From: Saturnia japonica
Taxonomy: Eukaryota > Arthropoda > Insecta > Lepidoptera > Saturniidae
Length of the DNA stretch: 64,000 nucleotides
Assembly (NCBI GenBank): GCA_033032175.1
Contig: CM065312.1
Location: 7,874,001-7,938,000, forward strand
Direction of reading: 5' to 3'
This document shows, in pieces, positions 53,401 to 64,000 of the stretch. Each line of letters opens with the position of its first letter. The stretch's first letter is position 1. Both the position numbers and the translations under genes were made by a program. The notes beneath the pieces are model-generated. The model was not told the origin of the DNA. It made no database searches and saw only the letters and a list, made by a program, of their open reading frames with translations.

Positions 53401-55832
53401 GCTATACATTTGCTATTCGATTTTAAAGAGTTTTCAGGTGTATCTTAAATATCCAGTTAAATTTATCAAGGCTGGCATGACAGCGGCGACCGTCGATAGA
53501 TTGCGATCTCTCGGTAGTCGCCGTTGTGTTAGGTTTGTACTGTGCTTACCATCAGGGACGGTACTGACAATTTACCGTGCTACTACAAAAAAATCTAACA
53601 TTTTGTAATATTCTCCTTGTTAGTCAATCTCATATTGAAAATATTTCTGTCGATTCTGGCAGCTTTTCATAAAAGTCAGTCCTACACGAGGTGTATCTCA
53701 AAAGTATCCGACCAGTACCCATAATTTCGCGCAATAACATCTCCGAATGACCTTTATGAAGTACAAGTGTAACAAGTGACTCTTTACAAAGTCATCGGCT
53801 ACCATGGCAATCGAGAGATTTGCTATTTCAAGCGCAGCATGCCTTTACGTATATTGTTGATTTCGCTTTCGTCGGATTTTGCTATCGTTGAAAATGCCGG
53901 AAAGATCGGAACAACGAATTTGCATAAAGTTTTGCTCCAAACTCAGAAAGAGTTGTGTAGAGACCATCGAAATGATGCAGGAGGCCTTTGAAGGTGCTTG
54001 TATGGGCAAAACTCAAATAAAAGAGTGGTACGAGCGATTTAAAACTGTCTCACGACTGTTGATAGCGTACCCGCGGTCTGACCGACCTTTAAGCGTGATA
54101 ACACTGAAAAATATCGAGCGTGTGCAACTCGCGATTGCGCAAAATCGTCGTTTGACTATGTGCTCGATAGAAGATGATCTCAGGATTCCGAAAACTTCTG
54201 TTTCGAGAATCCTGAGCAAGAATTTGGGAATGATTCGCGTGTGTGCGAAATTCATTTCAAAATTGCTCACTATAAAGCAGACAAGGCTTCGCTTCGAAAT
54301 CGGTCAGGACAACATGGTTTGGACAAAGATTATTACCGGTAACGAATTCTGTGTTTACGGTTATGACCCAGAAACGAAATAGCATCCGTCACAATGAGAG
54401 CTTCGATATGAGCCACAACCGAAGGAAGCACGTCAGAATCGGAGTTACGTTATGTCAATGTTATTTGTTTTCTTCCATTTCGATTGTATCGTGCATTACA
54501 AATATTTTAAAGATATATATATATTATAAAGAATTTTACCGCAAAGTTCTGAAAAGATTGCTTGACGTGGTGAGAAGGAAACAGCCGCATTTTTGGGTAA
54601 GCGTCGGCTGGCTTCTTCACCATGGTAACGCGACAACACATTCATCGAACCTCGTACAATAATTTAAAGCGAAACACAATATTAAACAAATCCGTCCGCC
54701 TCCGTAGGGTCCCGACATAGCCCACATTGACTTTTGGCTGTTTCCAAAATTAAAAATGCCGCTCAAAGGACACTGGTTTGACGACAAAGAGATGGTTGAA
54801 ACGAATGCGACGCGGGCACTCATGGCCATTCGGAAAACCTTCACTGGAACTGCATCAGGATGTGGAAGCATCGATGGGAGCATTTTGTTAAGTCGAGGGA
54901 TGCCATGAGCCAGATGACAAAAAATACCAGTGCGAAGTTACAGGTACAGGTTGGATACTTTTGGGAAACAGTAGTACATTCAGTCAAAGAAATATTGGGA
55001 ATGTATGATTTGTTTATGGTACCAAATTACATTTTAAGATTCTTTTTTGTTGTTAGATTGGCACAACTGTTTTTCATTTTGACGCGGAGTTTGAGTTACA
55101 TCTGTCATTTAGATTAAAAACAGTGCTGTTTTTGTTAGATCATATCTAGTGTGTATTGCGAATTTCACAACGGACAAAAACATCGAATAAAGAGTTTGTT
55201 ATAAATTTTGCATCGCCAAAGGTATTTCGTGTTAGGAAACACTGAAATTATTAAAGAAGGCTTACGGTGAATCGATTTTATCAAAAAGACGTACTTATGA
55301 GTAGTACAAAGCGTTCAAAAGTGGTCGAGATATGCTGGAAGATTTGCCTCGCCATCAACGTCTTCAACTGAAGTTAACATCGCAGAAGTGAAGGAAATAG
55401 ATTCTGAAAATCCAAAATGAGAGAGATAGATGCTGAACTTTATGTGTTTCACGAGTTGATCCTTATCATTTTAAACAATCACTTGGGTATCAAATATATT
55501 GGTTGGTCCCAAAAGACCTGAATTTTATCCAAAAACTCAGTCGCATAAGAGTCGCTGAGGACATGCTAGAACGCGTCAATTCCGACCCAACATTCATGAA
55601 ACGCATTGTTACTGGTGACGAGAAGTGGGTTTACGAGAAAGGAGAATTCGCGACGAGAACTAAACTCAATTCCGGAAAAAGCGTTTAAAAATGTTTTGAT
55701 TTTTGGCTTATTTGTTGGCGTAAGTGTATCGTTTCTGAAGGAGCATTCTTTGAAGGCGATAAAATAAATTTGGATGAATAACAAACATTTTTTCGTATTA
55801 TTGTTTTTTTCCCAGTACTTTTTGACAGAATA

Positions 55833-55865
<33 letters not shown>

Positions 55866-58800
55866 CTTAACGAAAACCTCTATGTAATGTATGTATGGCT
55901 ATGTATTTAAAAGTATACAAAATTATCGTTTATATAAATATTTAATTCTAGTTGATACATCACCGAAATGCGGGGAATGGGACTATGAATGCCATAGAAA
56001 TGTAATACAATCAGTCTTACAAAATATCGGAAAAACAGAATTTCCGGAGTTAGACATTATTCCTATCGACCCCTTGGATATTGCAGGATTCCACGTACCT
56101 GTATATGATTTGATTGATGCTACTGTTACTAAAGGCAACGTAAAAGGCATAAAATCTTGCACTTTATCGAAATTTATGTAAGTACTAAATTATATTTTTT
56201 TTTTTTTTTGTGAAACCATTTTATTGTCTATACAGTAAAATAAGAACGAATTTTGAACAAATTGATTTTAATATTATGCTACGTATATAGTCACATAATA
56301 TTCATTCATAGATACTTCATCAATACATAATACATATCAACAAAGAAAAAACTAGAACAACGGTACAACGGTAGTGAATCCAATGGTAAGAGTGTTTGGA
56401 TCCCGAGGGAGGTATTTAGATTTGAACCTTAAAATGAGCTTAAAACTTTAGGTGAAAGGAAACTATCGCGATAAACTCCATAGCATGAAAATAGGGAATT
56501 TCTAGTCTTCATTTGGTTATATATCACCCTCAAATGAAAAATCTGTCGTTTAGCCTATCAGTGTATTTTGGCATCTAGTTTAGGTTAATTCTAGTTGTAA
56601 TTTGAAGTGAGTATATCAATATAGTTGTATGGAATACTTGTTGTTAATACATTTTATTAATATTTTTCAACTATATTTTTAGTATCAATTTTGAGCATGG
56701 TCTGATTTCTGCTGAGGCTGTATGCGATATAGTGGTAGAAGGTAATTATAAAGTATCCTCGCACAACCCTCTAATCAAGATCTTTCTGGGAACGGATGCA
56801 CTGCACGGTGAAGGAAGTGGACATATTAAAATAGGTATACCTTAAAGTATTGCTTAAATGATTAAATATTTAATTTTATGGCAGATGAAAGTACTTTATG
56901 CTATATAATACTGTTTTATAATTACAGATTTGAGATAAAAAATATTGAACTAATGAATTAAATTATAAATAACAATATTTTTTTTTTATTCATTATGTTC
57001 ATATTTGTGGTTTGTACCGCGTTACTACCCGGCAAAGCTAATTCCTACTTCTTACGACGCCATGAATTCTTGGGATAAAATTATCTTTTTAATATGACCT
57101 CACCTATATTAAAGTAATATTTTTTTTTAGATCAATTTAAAGTTTCGGTTGATTATCCATTTGATTTAGTAAGACGTAACCACGAATTGTACATTAACAG
57201 TCAATCAGAAAAATCAAACTTCACGTTCGATGTTTTGGGTAAAGTACAATTCTACGCTGATAAAGGTTTTGGAAATGATCAATCAAGTGAGTACACTTTT
57301 TTAATTTAAATAAAATACCTACATTTTGATAACTTAAAACCAAATTTTTTGTGTTTAAAAGATTATACATATATTATATTTATATCGTAATTGAAATTGA
57401 AATTATCCTAAGAAATTGATGCTAACCAAAGCAGTTATTGTGTTTTGTTTAACTTTGGCTACTAGATAATTTCTTTTAGTCGAGTGAGTCGACATTATCT
57501 ACCTGTATGTAGTATCGTCTACCAAACCAGATTGGACCAATAACAAATTCAGTTCAATACAATAATTAATAATATAAATAAACTAGCTATGCCCCGCGGT
57601 TTCATCTGCATATAATTTAGAAGAAATCATATTCATCAGATCATCCAGATTGATGATATAAAATACTTTTTAGTATAGACAATATTTTTATCTGGTGGTC
57701 ATCTAGATGGTCACATCGAGGCATCGCATGGCTCGTTCGCGCCGCCTCGCCGCGCCGCTCTACTATAGACAATAGACCCGAGCCAAGTGTTGAATTATTT
57801 TAATTTTGTATTATCTCTCAAACTATACGTCCAAATAACATGCTCTAAGAGACGAAGTTTATCTTCATTAAAATTGTCTTTATGTTGAAGTAACTTTTGT
57901 TCGTAAGGATTAATTTGCCATGCTTATCAATAATGCTCATAAATTAATTTTTAATCTTTTAAAAAAAATAATTTCAAAATACGGCTAAAGCAGTTCGCGA
58001 GGGATTCGACTTCCGACTTAACAAAAATCAACATTTAAGGCTAGCTAGAAACTGTAGCCTAATGTTATATACTCTATACTATTCCTCGTGATTCTGGCTA
58101 TCATATAAAAAAGAATTTTTCGAATCCGACAGGTAGTTCCAGAGATTAACGTGTTTAAACAAACAAACAAAAAACTTTTCCGCTTTATTATATTATTAGT
58201 ATTAGTATAGATTTTACATGTTTTTTTTTTTTCAATTATGGTTTGATTCGTATAATTTATAACCAAAACTGACTGACTTTCGAAACATTCCAATTTTAAA
58301 GAGTATTTGCTTAAGTTTTTATGTGAGTTCAAACTTTTTTGAATAAAATTGGATTGAGTTTTCAAACATGTGTCAAAATAAAATGTAATTTAAATCAAAA
58401 GCACTAAGGAGTATTGATATTAACTTCGTTGCAAATCACCGCCAAAATAACTTTCTACTCCTTTTTAACCCCGTTAGGGAATGAATTTAAATAAAATACG
58501 AAACAAGTTTATGCAAAATTTGAAGTAGATTGGACCAAGGAATAACGTTGTCCCGTACAAACTTTGCCTCCCTTTTACACCTCTTTAGGGGTAGAATTTC
58601 GGAAAATCCTTTATTATCGGATGCCTACGTCATACAAAGAACGCACCCTCCAAGTTTCAGGTCTCTACGCTTGCCGGTTTAAACTGTGCGTTGATCCGTC
58701 CGTCAGCCATTCAGGACAAAGCATTTTATATGTATATATCTATTCATAAACTTTTTTAATAATAATTAAATTATTTTTAAATAAAACCGGTTCTGCATTA

Positions 58801-61800
58801 TAAGGTTTATAGAGTTTGGTCACAAAAACAATATACCTACTAAGGTTCATAACTTTTTTTTGTTCAAAATTACTCAAATTGGAGTCTATCTCATGACCTT
58901 TTTTATTCAGACATTAATAACTACTACACCAAGGAGTCAGATATTCAAATTCTTAATGCGTGTACAAAATTTCAAGTTATTCGTTCATGCAGAAGTAGGT
59001 AAAAATTTAAGGAGAGAAGACTCCATTACCTTATCATTCTATAAGCTTGTCAAAAAGTGTATAGTGATCAACGTAATTTTACTGTAATTTGTAAAATTAA
59101 CAACCGTTGTTGTCATTAGTGTGAGAATAAGTAAACTGTCTGTTGGTGTTAAATTTTTCTATATTAATTTTTGTATTCTAATAAAGCGAGCTCATGACTC
59201 CTTACCCCACTTTTCTCTATATCTCATGATTTCGGATTTGACCATGTAACCATATTATATCAAAAAATCAAACCTACATACTGTTTAACAACGTTTTGTA
59301 GATCTTTTATCGTTTAACAATATTTTAGCAGATTATTTTCTACTATTTCAAAACGTTTTAACAGCATACGAATACAAAGCAGCCAAGCGACACTTTAATT
59401 ACTGAAATGATTTCTATCAGGTTTTTCTATAAAATTGACAAATACATATACTATCTTAGATTGTTTTCCAGATATTTAGGGTTAAAACATATTGTACTTA
59501 CTACATTACTCTTACCTGTTTGAAACCATTTGATCCGTACATGCTGATACAACGCCCGATAGATATAAAACTACTTTTAGTGGGATTTAGATAAATTTTA
59601 AACATTACTGTCTCGGACTATTTTGTAAGGCTTTTATCTAAAAGTAATATTTTCCTACATTATTTTCCCCTATTGCAAACCGTTTGATAAGGGCATGCCG
59701 CTAAAGCAGCCAAATGACATATTAATTATGACAAATGTTTTTTTTTCTTATTTGTATATAAATTTACACATACTCCTGAACTTTTGTATAGAATTCTTAG
59801 AATTCTGTAGAGCATTATCTTTATCGATATAACGCAGTTTGATCAGCGCACGCTGAAAAGTATAGCAGTGTAACGGAATATTTTCCGATTTGGTTTACAA
59901 ATGGACCCTTTAATAATTATAATAAAACTGAATAAAGTAATATATCCATACCCTATATCAATCATAAAGAACGTAGCTTTTTATCAGTGAAATTTTTTTT
60001 AAATCGAATTAGTAGTTTAAGAGATTACTCCTTACAGACAAACTCGCAAACAAACTTTATAGAGATTTCACTTTGCACGCGCCATATATGTGCGTGAGCT
60101 TGTAAATATTTACTTTTTATTTTTATGACAGTGACGCGCCGACAGATTACTTTTGTATATATATATAGGTGGAAGCGCCAGGTCGTCTTCCTTTTTTTTT
60201 AGAACTGACTCTACGGTTAGCCTTAGGGGCCTTAAGCCTCTGACGGCTTTTAAAGCTTCACCGGACTTGGGGGCGAGCGCTTAGGGCACTCAGCCGCGCG
60301 TTGTCGCGTTATCGCGATTGCAAATAAGTCGCGAACTGACTAATTCCCTATTCGTAAATTCGAGCTAACTTCTCGGAGGAAGGAATGAAACATGCGTATG
60401 TGTATTTAGTGATCGGATAAGTTTTTCTACACTAACTAGTGCAAAAAAAAGGTTCCTTACAGAACCTATGTACCTATGAGATGTGCACGTACGTAACATA
60501 TGTGTGTGATGTTTGTATGTGGGTAGCTAAGTGTTGCACGTATAGTGCCACATGTATCGCGCGGGCGGCTTCCAGACCCAAGGGCTTCACACCAAGGAAC
60601 GGACCTAGACTTGGGTTCACGGGTGTGCGGGAGCGAAGTTGACCGCCCGTCCTCTGCGGAGAGAACGGTGGTTGCGCGCGCGTGGGCGGTGGCACGCTCT
60701 GTTTGGAGAGATGGTGGAGTAGTACGCGTCAGTCGTCTTCCGATCAACACGTGTTTTTATCGCTTTGTTCTAGGGGTACAGTTGGTAATAAAAATGTCAG
60801 GTTCGTCACGAAGAACATGTTTCACCTAACCAATACTTGTGCTTTATAATGCATCGTATCAAAGTGACCAAAATAATTAAATGCTAAATTCTAATAAAAA
60901 AATAAGATAATCAGCTATGTAAAAAAGAAAAAAATATTCAACAATATAATATAAAAAATCTAAGTTTACCACCATAATCTACCCTATACAAAACATTTGG
61001 GGAATTTAAACATTATTATTACATAACATTGAACAGAACGTGACAGAAATAATGAAAAATAGAATATTTAGTATTTGTAATGGTAGTGATACGGAATATA
61101 ATGTCCAATAAAAATGCATTTACCTAGTTGAGCTGTTGAGTATTTTAAATTTGAACAAACAAGATGTAAAACATTTCGACATAATAAAAGTAAAATAACT
61201 AAACAAAATCTATTGTCTACTTAACTGTACTTACTTATTGGCACGCACATGTAGTCACTGAATCCTATACACGTTTTACGTGTAAATAGGTCCGCGCGCA
61301 CAAATAAGTTAAACCGTCTATACCTTTTTATAATTGTAGTTATACATTATACACATTGACAATGAGATCACAGACGTGGTTAGAGTTGCGCAGCTTATGT
61401 AATCATTTATTTTATTAGATAACATTTTACATATTACTACAATGTATAAACAATGTTAATGTCTACTTCAGCGGGTACAGAATGCGTGCGCTAGATTCTG
61501 CTTTAATATTCCTCCCAGAAGTCGTGTAACATCATTTTTGAATAAGGCAAAAATAATACGCATGGCAAATAGACGATATGTTCACCTAGCTGCACTTCTT
61601 TTTGGTGTTATCAAGATGGCCAAATCTGTGTAACTTTTGGAAAAGTTAACCTGGTCAAGTCGTACTAGATTGTCTCGCCTTATCATTCCAAAATATAGAA
61701 CTACAGCAGCTATAGGTAGTTTTAAATATGATGCTGCTAAGATCTGGAACAATATTCCTCCACCTTTAAAGTTTGCTAGCTCTGTACGTACATTTAAGTA

Positions 61801-62422
61801 TAAAATGAATGAATACATTGTAAACTTACAAGTAAGTTTCAGCACAGAGCATCTTTTTTAACTTTTTTAAATACATATAAATGTACCAATATTGGTTGTT
61901 CGTAGGTAATGTACTTTTTGGTGTAAAAAACTTTTGTCATGTTCTTCCTTTTTTTGCGACCTACTCCTTTCTCTATGCAATAATAATCATGGTCTGGTCT
62001 AATCTGAGGCCTTTAGTATGTAGTTTAGGCCCGGCTGAAAACCAGCGCTATAGTATTTTGCCATAAAATATGCTGAACTGAGGTCCTTTTTGATCTTACG
62101 TACGGCTTTTGTATGTATAAATTTAATTAGTAATATTTTATTGTAATCTTGTGTTTAATGTGTGTTGTGTTAATTATGTCCGTATTTTCATTGTCAAATA
62201 AATGTTCTTTCTTTCTTTGATTGATGTATATAATATTTTGTTACAGGTGAAGTCCTCGTTAGGGTTCTGAATGAAAACTGGAAACTGGTTATGAACATTG
62301 TGTGGGGACTTGCCAGGGATATAGCGACTGGATTCAGCTACGATTTCAGTACAAAATTCTTTAAAAACGTTCCACTGAAGAATTTCATAACTGAAGACCT
62401 ATCTTCATACATACACGGTTGA
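50387..62422 (+). CDS. Takeout/JHBP-family gene B, complete, 259 aa
   Basis: Secreted hydrophobic-ligand carrier, paralogue of gene A. Exons: 50387-50456, 55952-56177, 56683-56834, 57131-57286, 62247-62422 (stop TGA). The joined frame is open for 259 codons. Signal peptide to about residue 23; C-X6-C pair Cys30/Cys37 (KCGEWDYEC); IKSC Cys93 and VCDI Cys113 as likely second pair; an EGNYKVSSHNPL strand; a DVLGKVQFYAD block; C-terminal LNENWKLVM. Intron phases 1, 2, 1, 1 as in gene A; exons 2 and 3 are identical in length to those of A. Introns 1 (5.5 kb) and 4 (5.0 kb) are swollen by mariners, microsatellites and LINE ends. An in-frame ATG at 50360 would add nine residues, but promoter spacing argues against it. 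The ligand is unknown. Confidence 0.88.
50460..51760. other. Gene B intron 1, proximal part
   Basis: AT-rich; no exon or element recognised. Confidence 0.4.
51860..51923. repeat. (TC)n-rich microsatellite
   Basis: CTCTCTCTCAATCGCTCTCTCCCTCG and then further CT dinucleotides in gene B intron 1. The leucine- and serine-rich frames across it are artefacts of the repeat. Confidence 0.75.
52630..52990 (+). repeat. Two heads of the CCTGATGGT foldback family
   Basis: 52630-52705 (CAGCCTAATGGTAAACCGAT) and 52895-52990 (CGCCTGATGGTGAGCGGTCA, then ACATGCGCGTTGCCGACC) are in the same orientation. The second is close to a sequence very common in Lepidoptera. Confidence 0.5.
53470..53600 (+). repeat. 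Dispersed repeat also at 140-290
   Basis: CTGGCATGACAGCGGCGACC head, CTCTCGGTAGTCGCCG segment and TTGTACTGTGCTTACC segment. Confidence 0.45.
53681..54976 (+). mobile_element. mariner element, decayed, in gene B intron 1
   Basis: Terminal repeats: CTCAAAAGTATCCGACC near 53697 and its complement GGTTGGATACTTTTGGGAAA at 54949-54968. About 1.3 kb, the usual mariner size. The transposase between them is broken. Same orientation as gene B. Confidence 0.7.
53890..54900 (+). pseudogene. mariner transposase remnant, several frames
   Basis: 53879-54382 reads MPERSEQRICIKFC (the N-terminal start of a mariner subfamily), IKEWYERFK, IPKTSVSRIL, then KIITGNEF (first Asp replaced by Asn in the TGDE motif) and YDPETK. 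Later frames show LLHHGNATTHSS (HHDNAPAH-like, with Asp to Gly) and DIAHIDFWLFPKLK (third Asp region). Two catalytic residues are changed and the frame is broken at least three times. Confidence 0.75.
55150..55830 (+). pseudogene. Second mariner remnant in intron 1, deleted
   Basis: Reads NGQKHRIKSLL near 55175, then KDLNFIQKLSRIRVAEDMLE and MKRIVTGDEKWVYE (intact TGDEKW motif) at 55517-55640. The second half is missing apart from an end-like segment (TCCCAGTACTTTTTGACAGA, 55810). It belongs to a different mariner lineage from the preceding copy. Confidence 0.65.
55834..55863. repeat. (TA)15 microsatellite
   Basis: Perfect TA dinucleotide run between the mariner remnant and gene B exon 2. 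Confidence 0.9.
55952..56177 (+). CDS. Gene B exon 2
   Basis: 226 nt. Follows TAATTCTAG, ends before GTAAGT. Reads SPKCGEWDYECHRN, PIDPLDIAGF and GIKSCTLSKF. Confidence 0.9.
56178..56682. other. Gene B intron 2
   Basis: 505 bp. T-run of 14 near 56196-56210, otherwise AT-rich; 56375-56440 (ATGGTAAGAGTGTTTGGATC) resembles a worn SINE head. Confidence 0.4.
56683..56834 (+). CDS. Gene B exon 3
   Basis: 152 nt after a T-rich acceptor ending TTTTTAG. Reads INFEHGLISAEAVCDIVVEG and HGEGSGHIKI; ends one base into Asp150 before GTATAC, a weaker donor than in the other exons. Confidence 0.9.
57131..57286 (+). CDS. Gene B exon 4
   Basis: 156 nt after TTTTTTTTAG, before GTGAGT. Reads FKVSVDYPFDLV and FDVLGKVQFYADKGFG. 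Confidence 0.9.
57583..58190 (+). repeat. Dispersed repeat in gene B intron 4
   Basis: Head ACTAGCTATGCCCCGCGGTT (57583), contains GATGATATAAAATACTTTTT and ends in a segment (58080-58170) that recurs reversed at 9870-9990 (TTTGTTTGTTTAAACA, CTGGAACTAC). Confidence 0.5.
58200..60185. other. Gene B intron 4, middle part
   Basis: 58440-58745 is a repeat with CCTCTTTAGGGGTAGAATTT and GCGTTGATCCGTCCGTCAG. The rest is AT-rich without a recognised gene. Confidence 0.4.
60190..60640 (-). repeat. Third copy of the poly-T-headed repeat
   Basis: Ten T (60192-60201), then AGAACTGACTCTACGGTTAGC as at 13468, and downstream the same GTACCTATGAG, TATCGCGCGGGCGG and CAAGGGCTTCACACC segments as at 13830-13970. 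More diverged than the two copies near 13 kb. Confidence 0.6.
61480..62217 (+). pseudogene. LINE 3' end with (TTTC)n tail, gene B intron 4
   Basis: 61637-61860 reads SSRTRLSRLIIPKYRTTAA, KYDAAKIWNNIPPPLKFA, the C-terminal tail seen in Jockey/Daphne-like RT proteins (the WN.LP motif). The 3' UTR runs to TTGTCAAATAAATGTTC and a TTTC repeat (62203-62217). The end lies only 30 bases before the gene B exon 5 acceptor. Confidence 0.65.
62247..62422 (+). CDS. Gene B exon 5 with stop
   Basis: Follows TTTGTTACAG. Reads VLNENWKLVMNIVWGLAR and ends LSSYIHG, TGA at 62420-62422. Confidence 0.9.
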
Positions 62423-62456
62423 GAAAAATAATCAAAAATTTATTTTAAGTTTGTAT

Positions 62457-62499
62457 AATAAACATACCGAAAAAACATAATCGTGAGAATATAAATAAA
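62457..62499 (+). terminator. Gene B polyadenylation signals
   Basis: AATAAA at 62457-62462 and 62494-62499, 35 and 72 bases after the stop codon. Confidence 0.6.
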
Positions 62500-62519
62500 C
62501 TTGTTTCTTTGCATTTTGT

Positions 62520-63775
62520 AAATAATTTGTCTGTTTCCTTGTTTAGTGCGACTAAATTCTAAACGTTAGTTAAACTTTGTGAACCATGAAATAATTCGAG
62601 GCTTTTATTTTTTAGATAGAAACGTAGTTAACACAAATAATAATATACTAAAAATTACTCTTAATATTATTAAAGTAATAGAAAATAATTTTTCAAATTT
62701 TCTTCTAATATTTCACGAACCGCAAAAAATACTCGTACTTTGTTAAAGTCTGTCAAAATTGAAATGTGATAAAAATTATATAAAAACCATAATAGTGAAT
62801 ATAAAATTACGTAAATGTATAGTTTCATGTACTAAAGTATCTACTTTAATGAGAACACTAAAAATTAGTTCACAGAAGTTCATAAAATAAACATATAAGG
62901 AAAATCTTTTCTTCCTTGAAACGTTATCTTTACATAATTAACTTTTTAAGAAACCTTGATTTCATAACTAAGTATATCTGTATGTATGGCTTGTAATCTT
63001 ATGAGTTAGCAATATAATAAGTCATATAAAGTAGGTACATAATTATGGTATGGTGTTACAAGTGTCCATAGGCTACGGGAGCTGCTTACCAGCAGGCGGG
63101 CCATGTGCTTGTTTGCCAAGTTTCTAGTATATATATATAGTTAGAGCGGGTACCGGAGCAGGTACACAGGAGTATAAAGTGTGGGCGTATTTTGTTTGCG
63201 ATGATACAGCCTTTAGCGCGGTCTTTGAACTAGGGCGGAACTTCAACCAGGGCGGCACATCAACCAGAGCGGCCAATGAAACAGGGTGGCTTACGGCACC
63301 ACCATTAAGACAGGTGTATTTTGATAAACTGATCCAAATAATACGAACGTACAGCGCGTCCCCACTGTACGACGTTCAACAGTAAGGTGTGTGGCATCGC
63401 GCCACTCCTAAGGGAATAGCTAATAATATGTAATATTTTTGAAATGTGCTAATTAAATCCTTTTATTTGATAACCAACACGATACAATTAAAAAATAACT
63501 TTAAAAAATATCAGGACTTAATGTCTTCTAGAAGGTATCATATTGAATTCAGTGTAAAGTTATATATCCTATAACCAGCGGGGACAATCAAGGCGCTTCT
63601 AATGATATCATATCTCATTTTTCAAATTATGTTACGTGGATTAGAAGAAAATCGCGTACAGACGAATATACATACATACATAACGGTTAAAATCATAACC
63701 CTCCTTTTCGGCTAGCTTCTTTGTTATATGTGCAGTATACCGAGTATTAGAAGACCGCACCATATTTCAGATCAC
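62520..63775. other. Downstream of gene B; one repeat head
   Basis: AT-rich. 63063-63118 is an inverted head of the CCTGATGGT foldback family (CCATAGGCTACGGGAGCTGC). A 68-codon frame at 63179-63385 has a small duplication (FNQGGTSTRA) but no family features, so I do not call it a gene. Confidence 0.4.
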
Positions 63776-64000
63776 TAAATACATATACACATGTTCCTTC
63801 CTTCCTCCCAGAAGGCGGGAACATGTATATACGTATATGTTAGTTTAGCTCGAATCTTACGGATAGGAAATTAGTACCAGATCGTGACTTCTTTGCAAAC
63901 GCAGCAACAGCCCAAGCAGAGGTCCGGCCACTTTGGCACCCTTTCGCGCTTGTTGGCCACGCTTTCGCGGTTGAGTACCCTAAGCGCTCGTCCCGAAGCC
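63776..64000 (+). repeat. Fourth copy of the poly-T family, opposite orientation, cut by window end
   Basis: CTTCCTTCCTCCCAGAAGGC hairpin region, TTAGCTCGAATCTTACGG, GGTCCGGCCACTTTGGCACC and AAGCGCTCGTCCC are reverse complements of the 13-kb units. It runs off the right edge. Confidence 0.6.

Noticed and set aside
53879..54382. A possible domesticated transposase
   Set aside because: The frame ends early, catalytic residues are altered and terminal repeats are still visible; it is simply a decayed mariner.
63179..63385. 68-codon frame downstream of gene B
   Set aside because: No start context, homologous motif or splice signals; probably repeat-derived.
1..64000. CRISPR arrays, operons, prokaryotic signals
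   Set aside because: No regularly spaced short direct repeats with unique spacers, and the genes have introns; the DNA is eukaryotic.

Overview
This window is insect nuclear DNA, almost certainly from a moth or butterfly (Lepidoptera). It is AT-rich, its genes are split by long introns, and it is packed with repeats typical of Lepidoptera: mariner elements, Jockey-like and R1-clade LINEs, a Copia element, tRNA-derived SINEs, and short repeats beginning near ACTAGCTGTGCCCGCG. There are no bacterial operons or CRISPR arrays.

The resident genes are a small cluster of the takeout/juvenile-hormone-binding-protein (JHBP) family of secreted carriers of hydrophobic ligands. Gene C (minus strand) is partial: exon 1 is at 10527-10605 and exon 2 at 5999-6218, and its later exons are not seen, so they are probably beyond the left edge. 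Gene A (plus, 20213-27705) and gene B (plus, 50387-62422) each have five exons and complete frames of 260 and 259 residues. Their exons 2 and 3 are identical in length (226 and 152 nt) and their intron phases are the same, so they are tandem paralogues. All three share the N-terminal C-X6-C pair of the family.

Region by region. 1-512: flank with a short repeat. 513-4986: a compact Polinton/Maverick-type (virus-like) element with 6-bp target duplications, 1.2-kb inverted repeats that each carry decayed adenain-like protease sequence, and a decayed capsid gene between them. 5-10.6 kb: gene C, whose long first intron holds SINE, foldback and LINE debris. 10.6-20.2 kb: the divergent intergenic region between genes C and A, with LINE fragments and a duplicated poly-T repeat. 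20.2-27.8 kb: gene A, with an almost intact mariner in intron 3. 28.8-34.7 kb: LINE, Copia and mariner remnants. 38.3-38.6 kb: a degenerate CCTAAA-like hexamer array, directly followed by two related R1-clade LINEs (38.6-41.8 kb broken; 41.8-47.7 kb nearly complete, with ORF1 and ORF2 overlapping at TAATG). 50.3-62.5 kb: gene B, whose introns contain two decayed mariners and LINE ends. 62.5-64 kb: more repeats.

The most unusual structure is the palindrome-like mini-Polinton at the left end. Exon boundaries, element ends and reading frames were read by eye; database searches and transcript data were not available.
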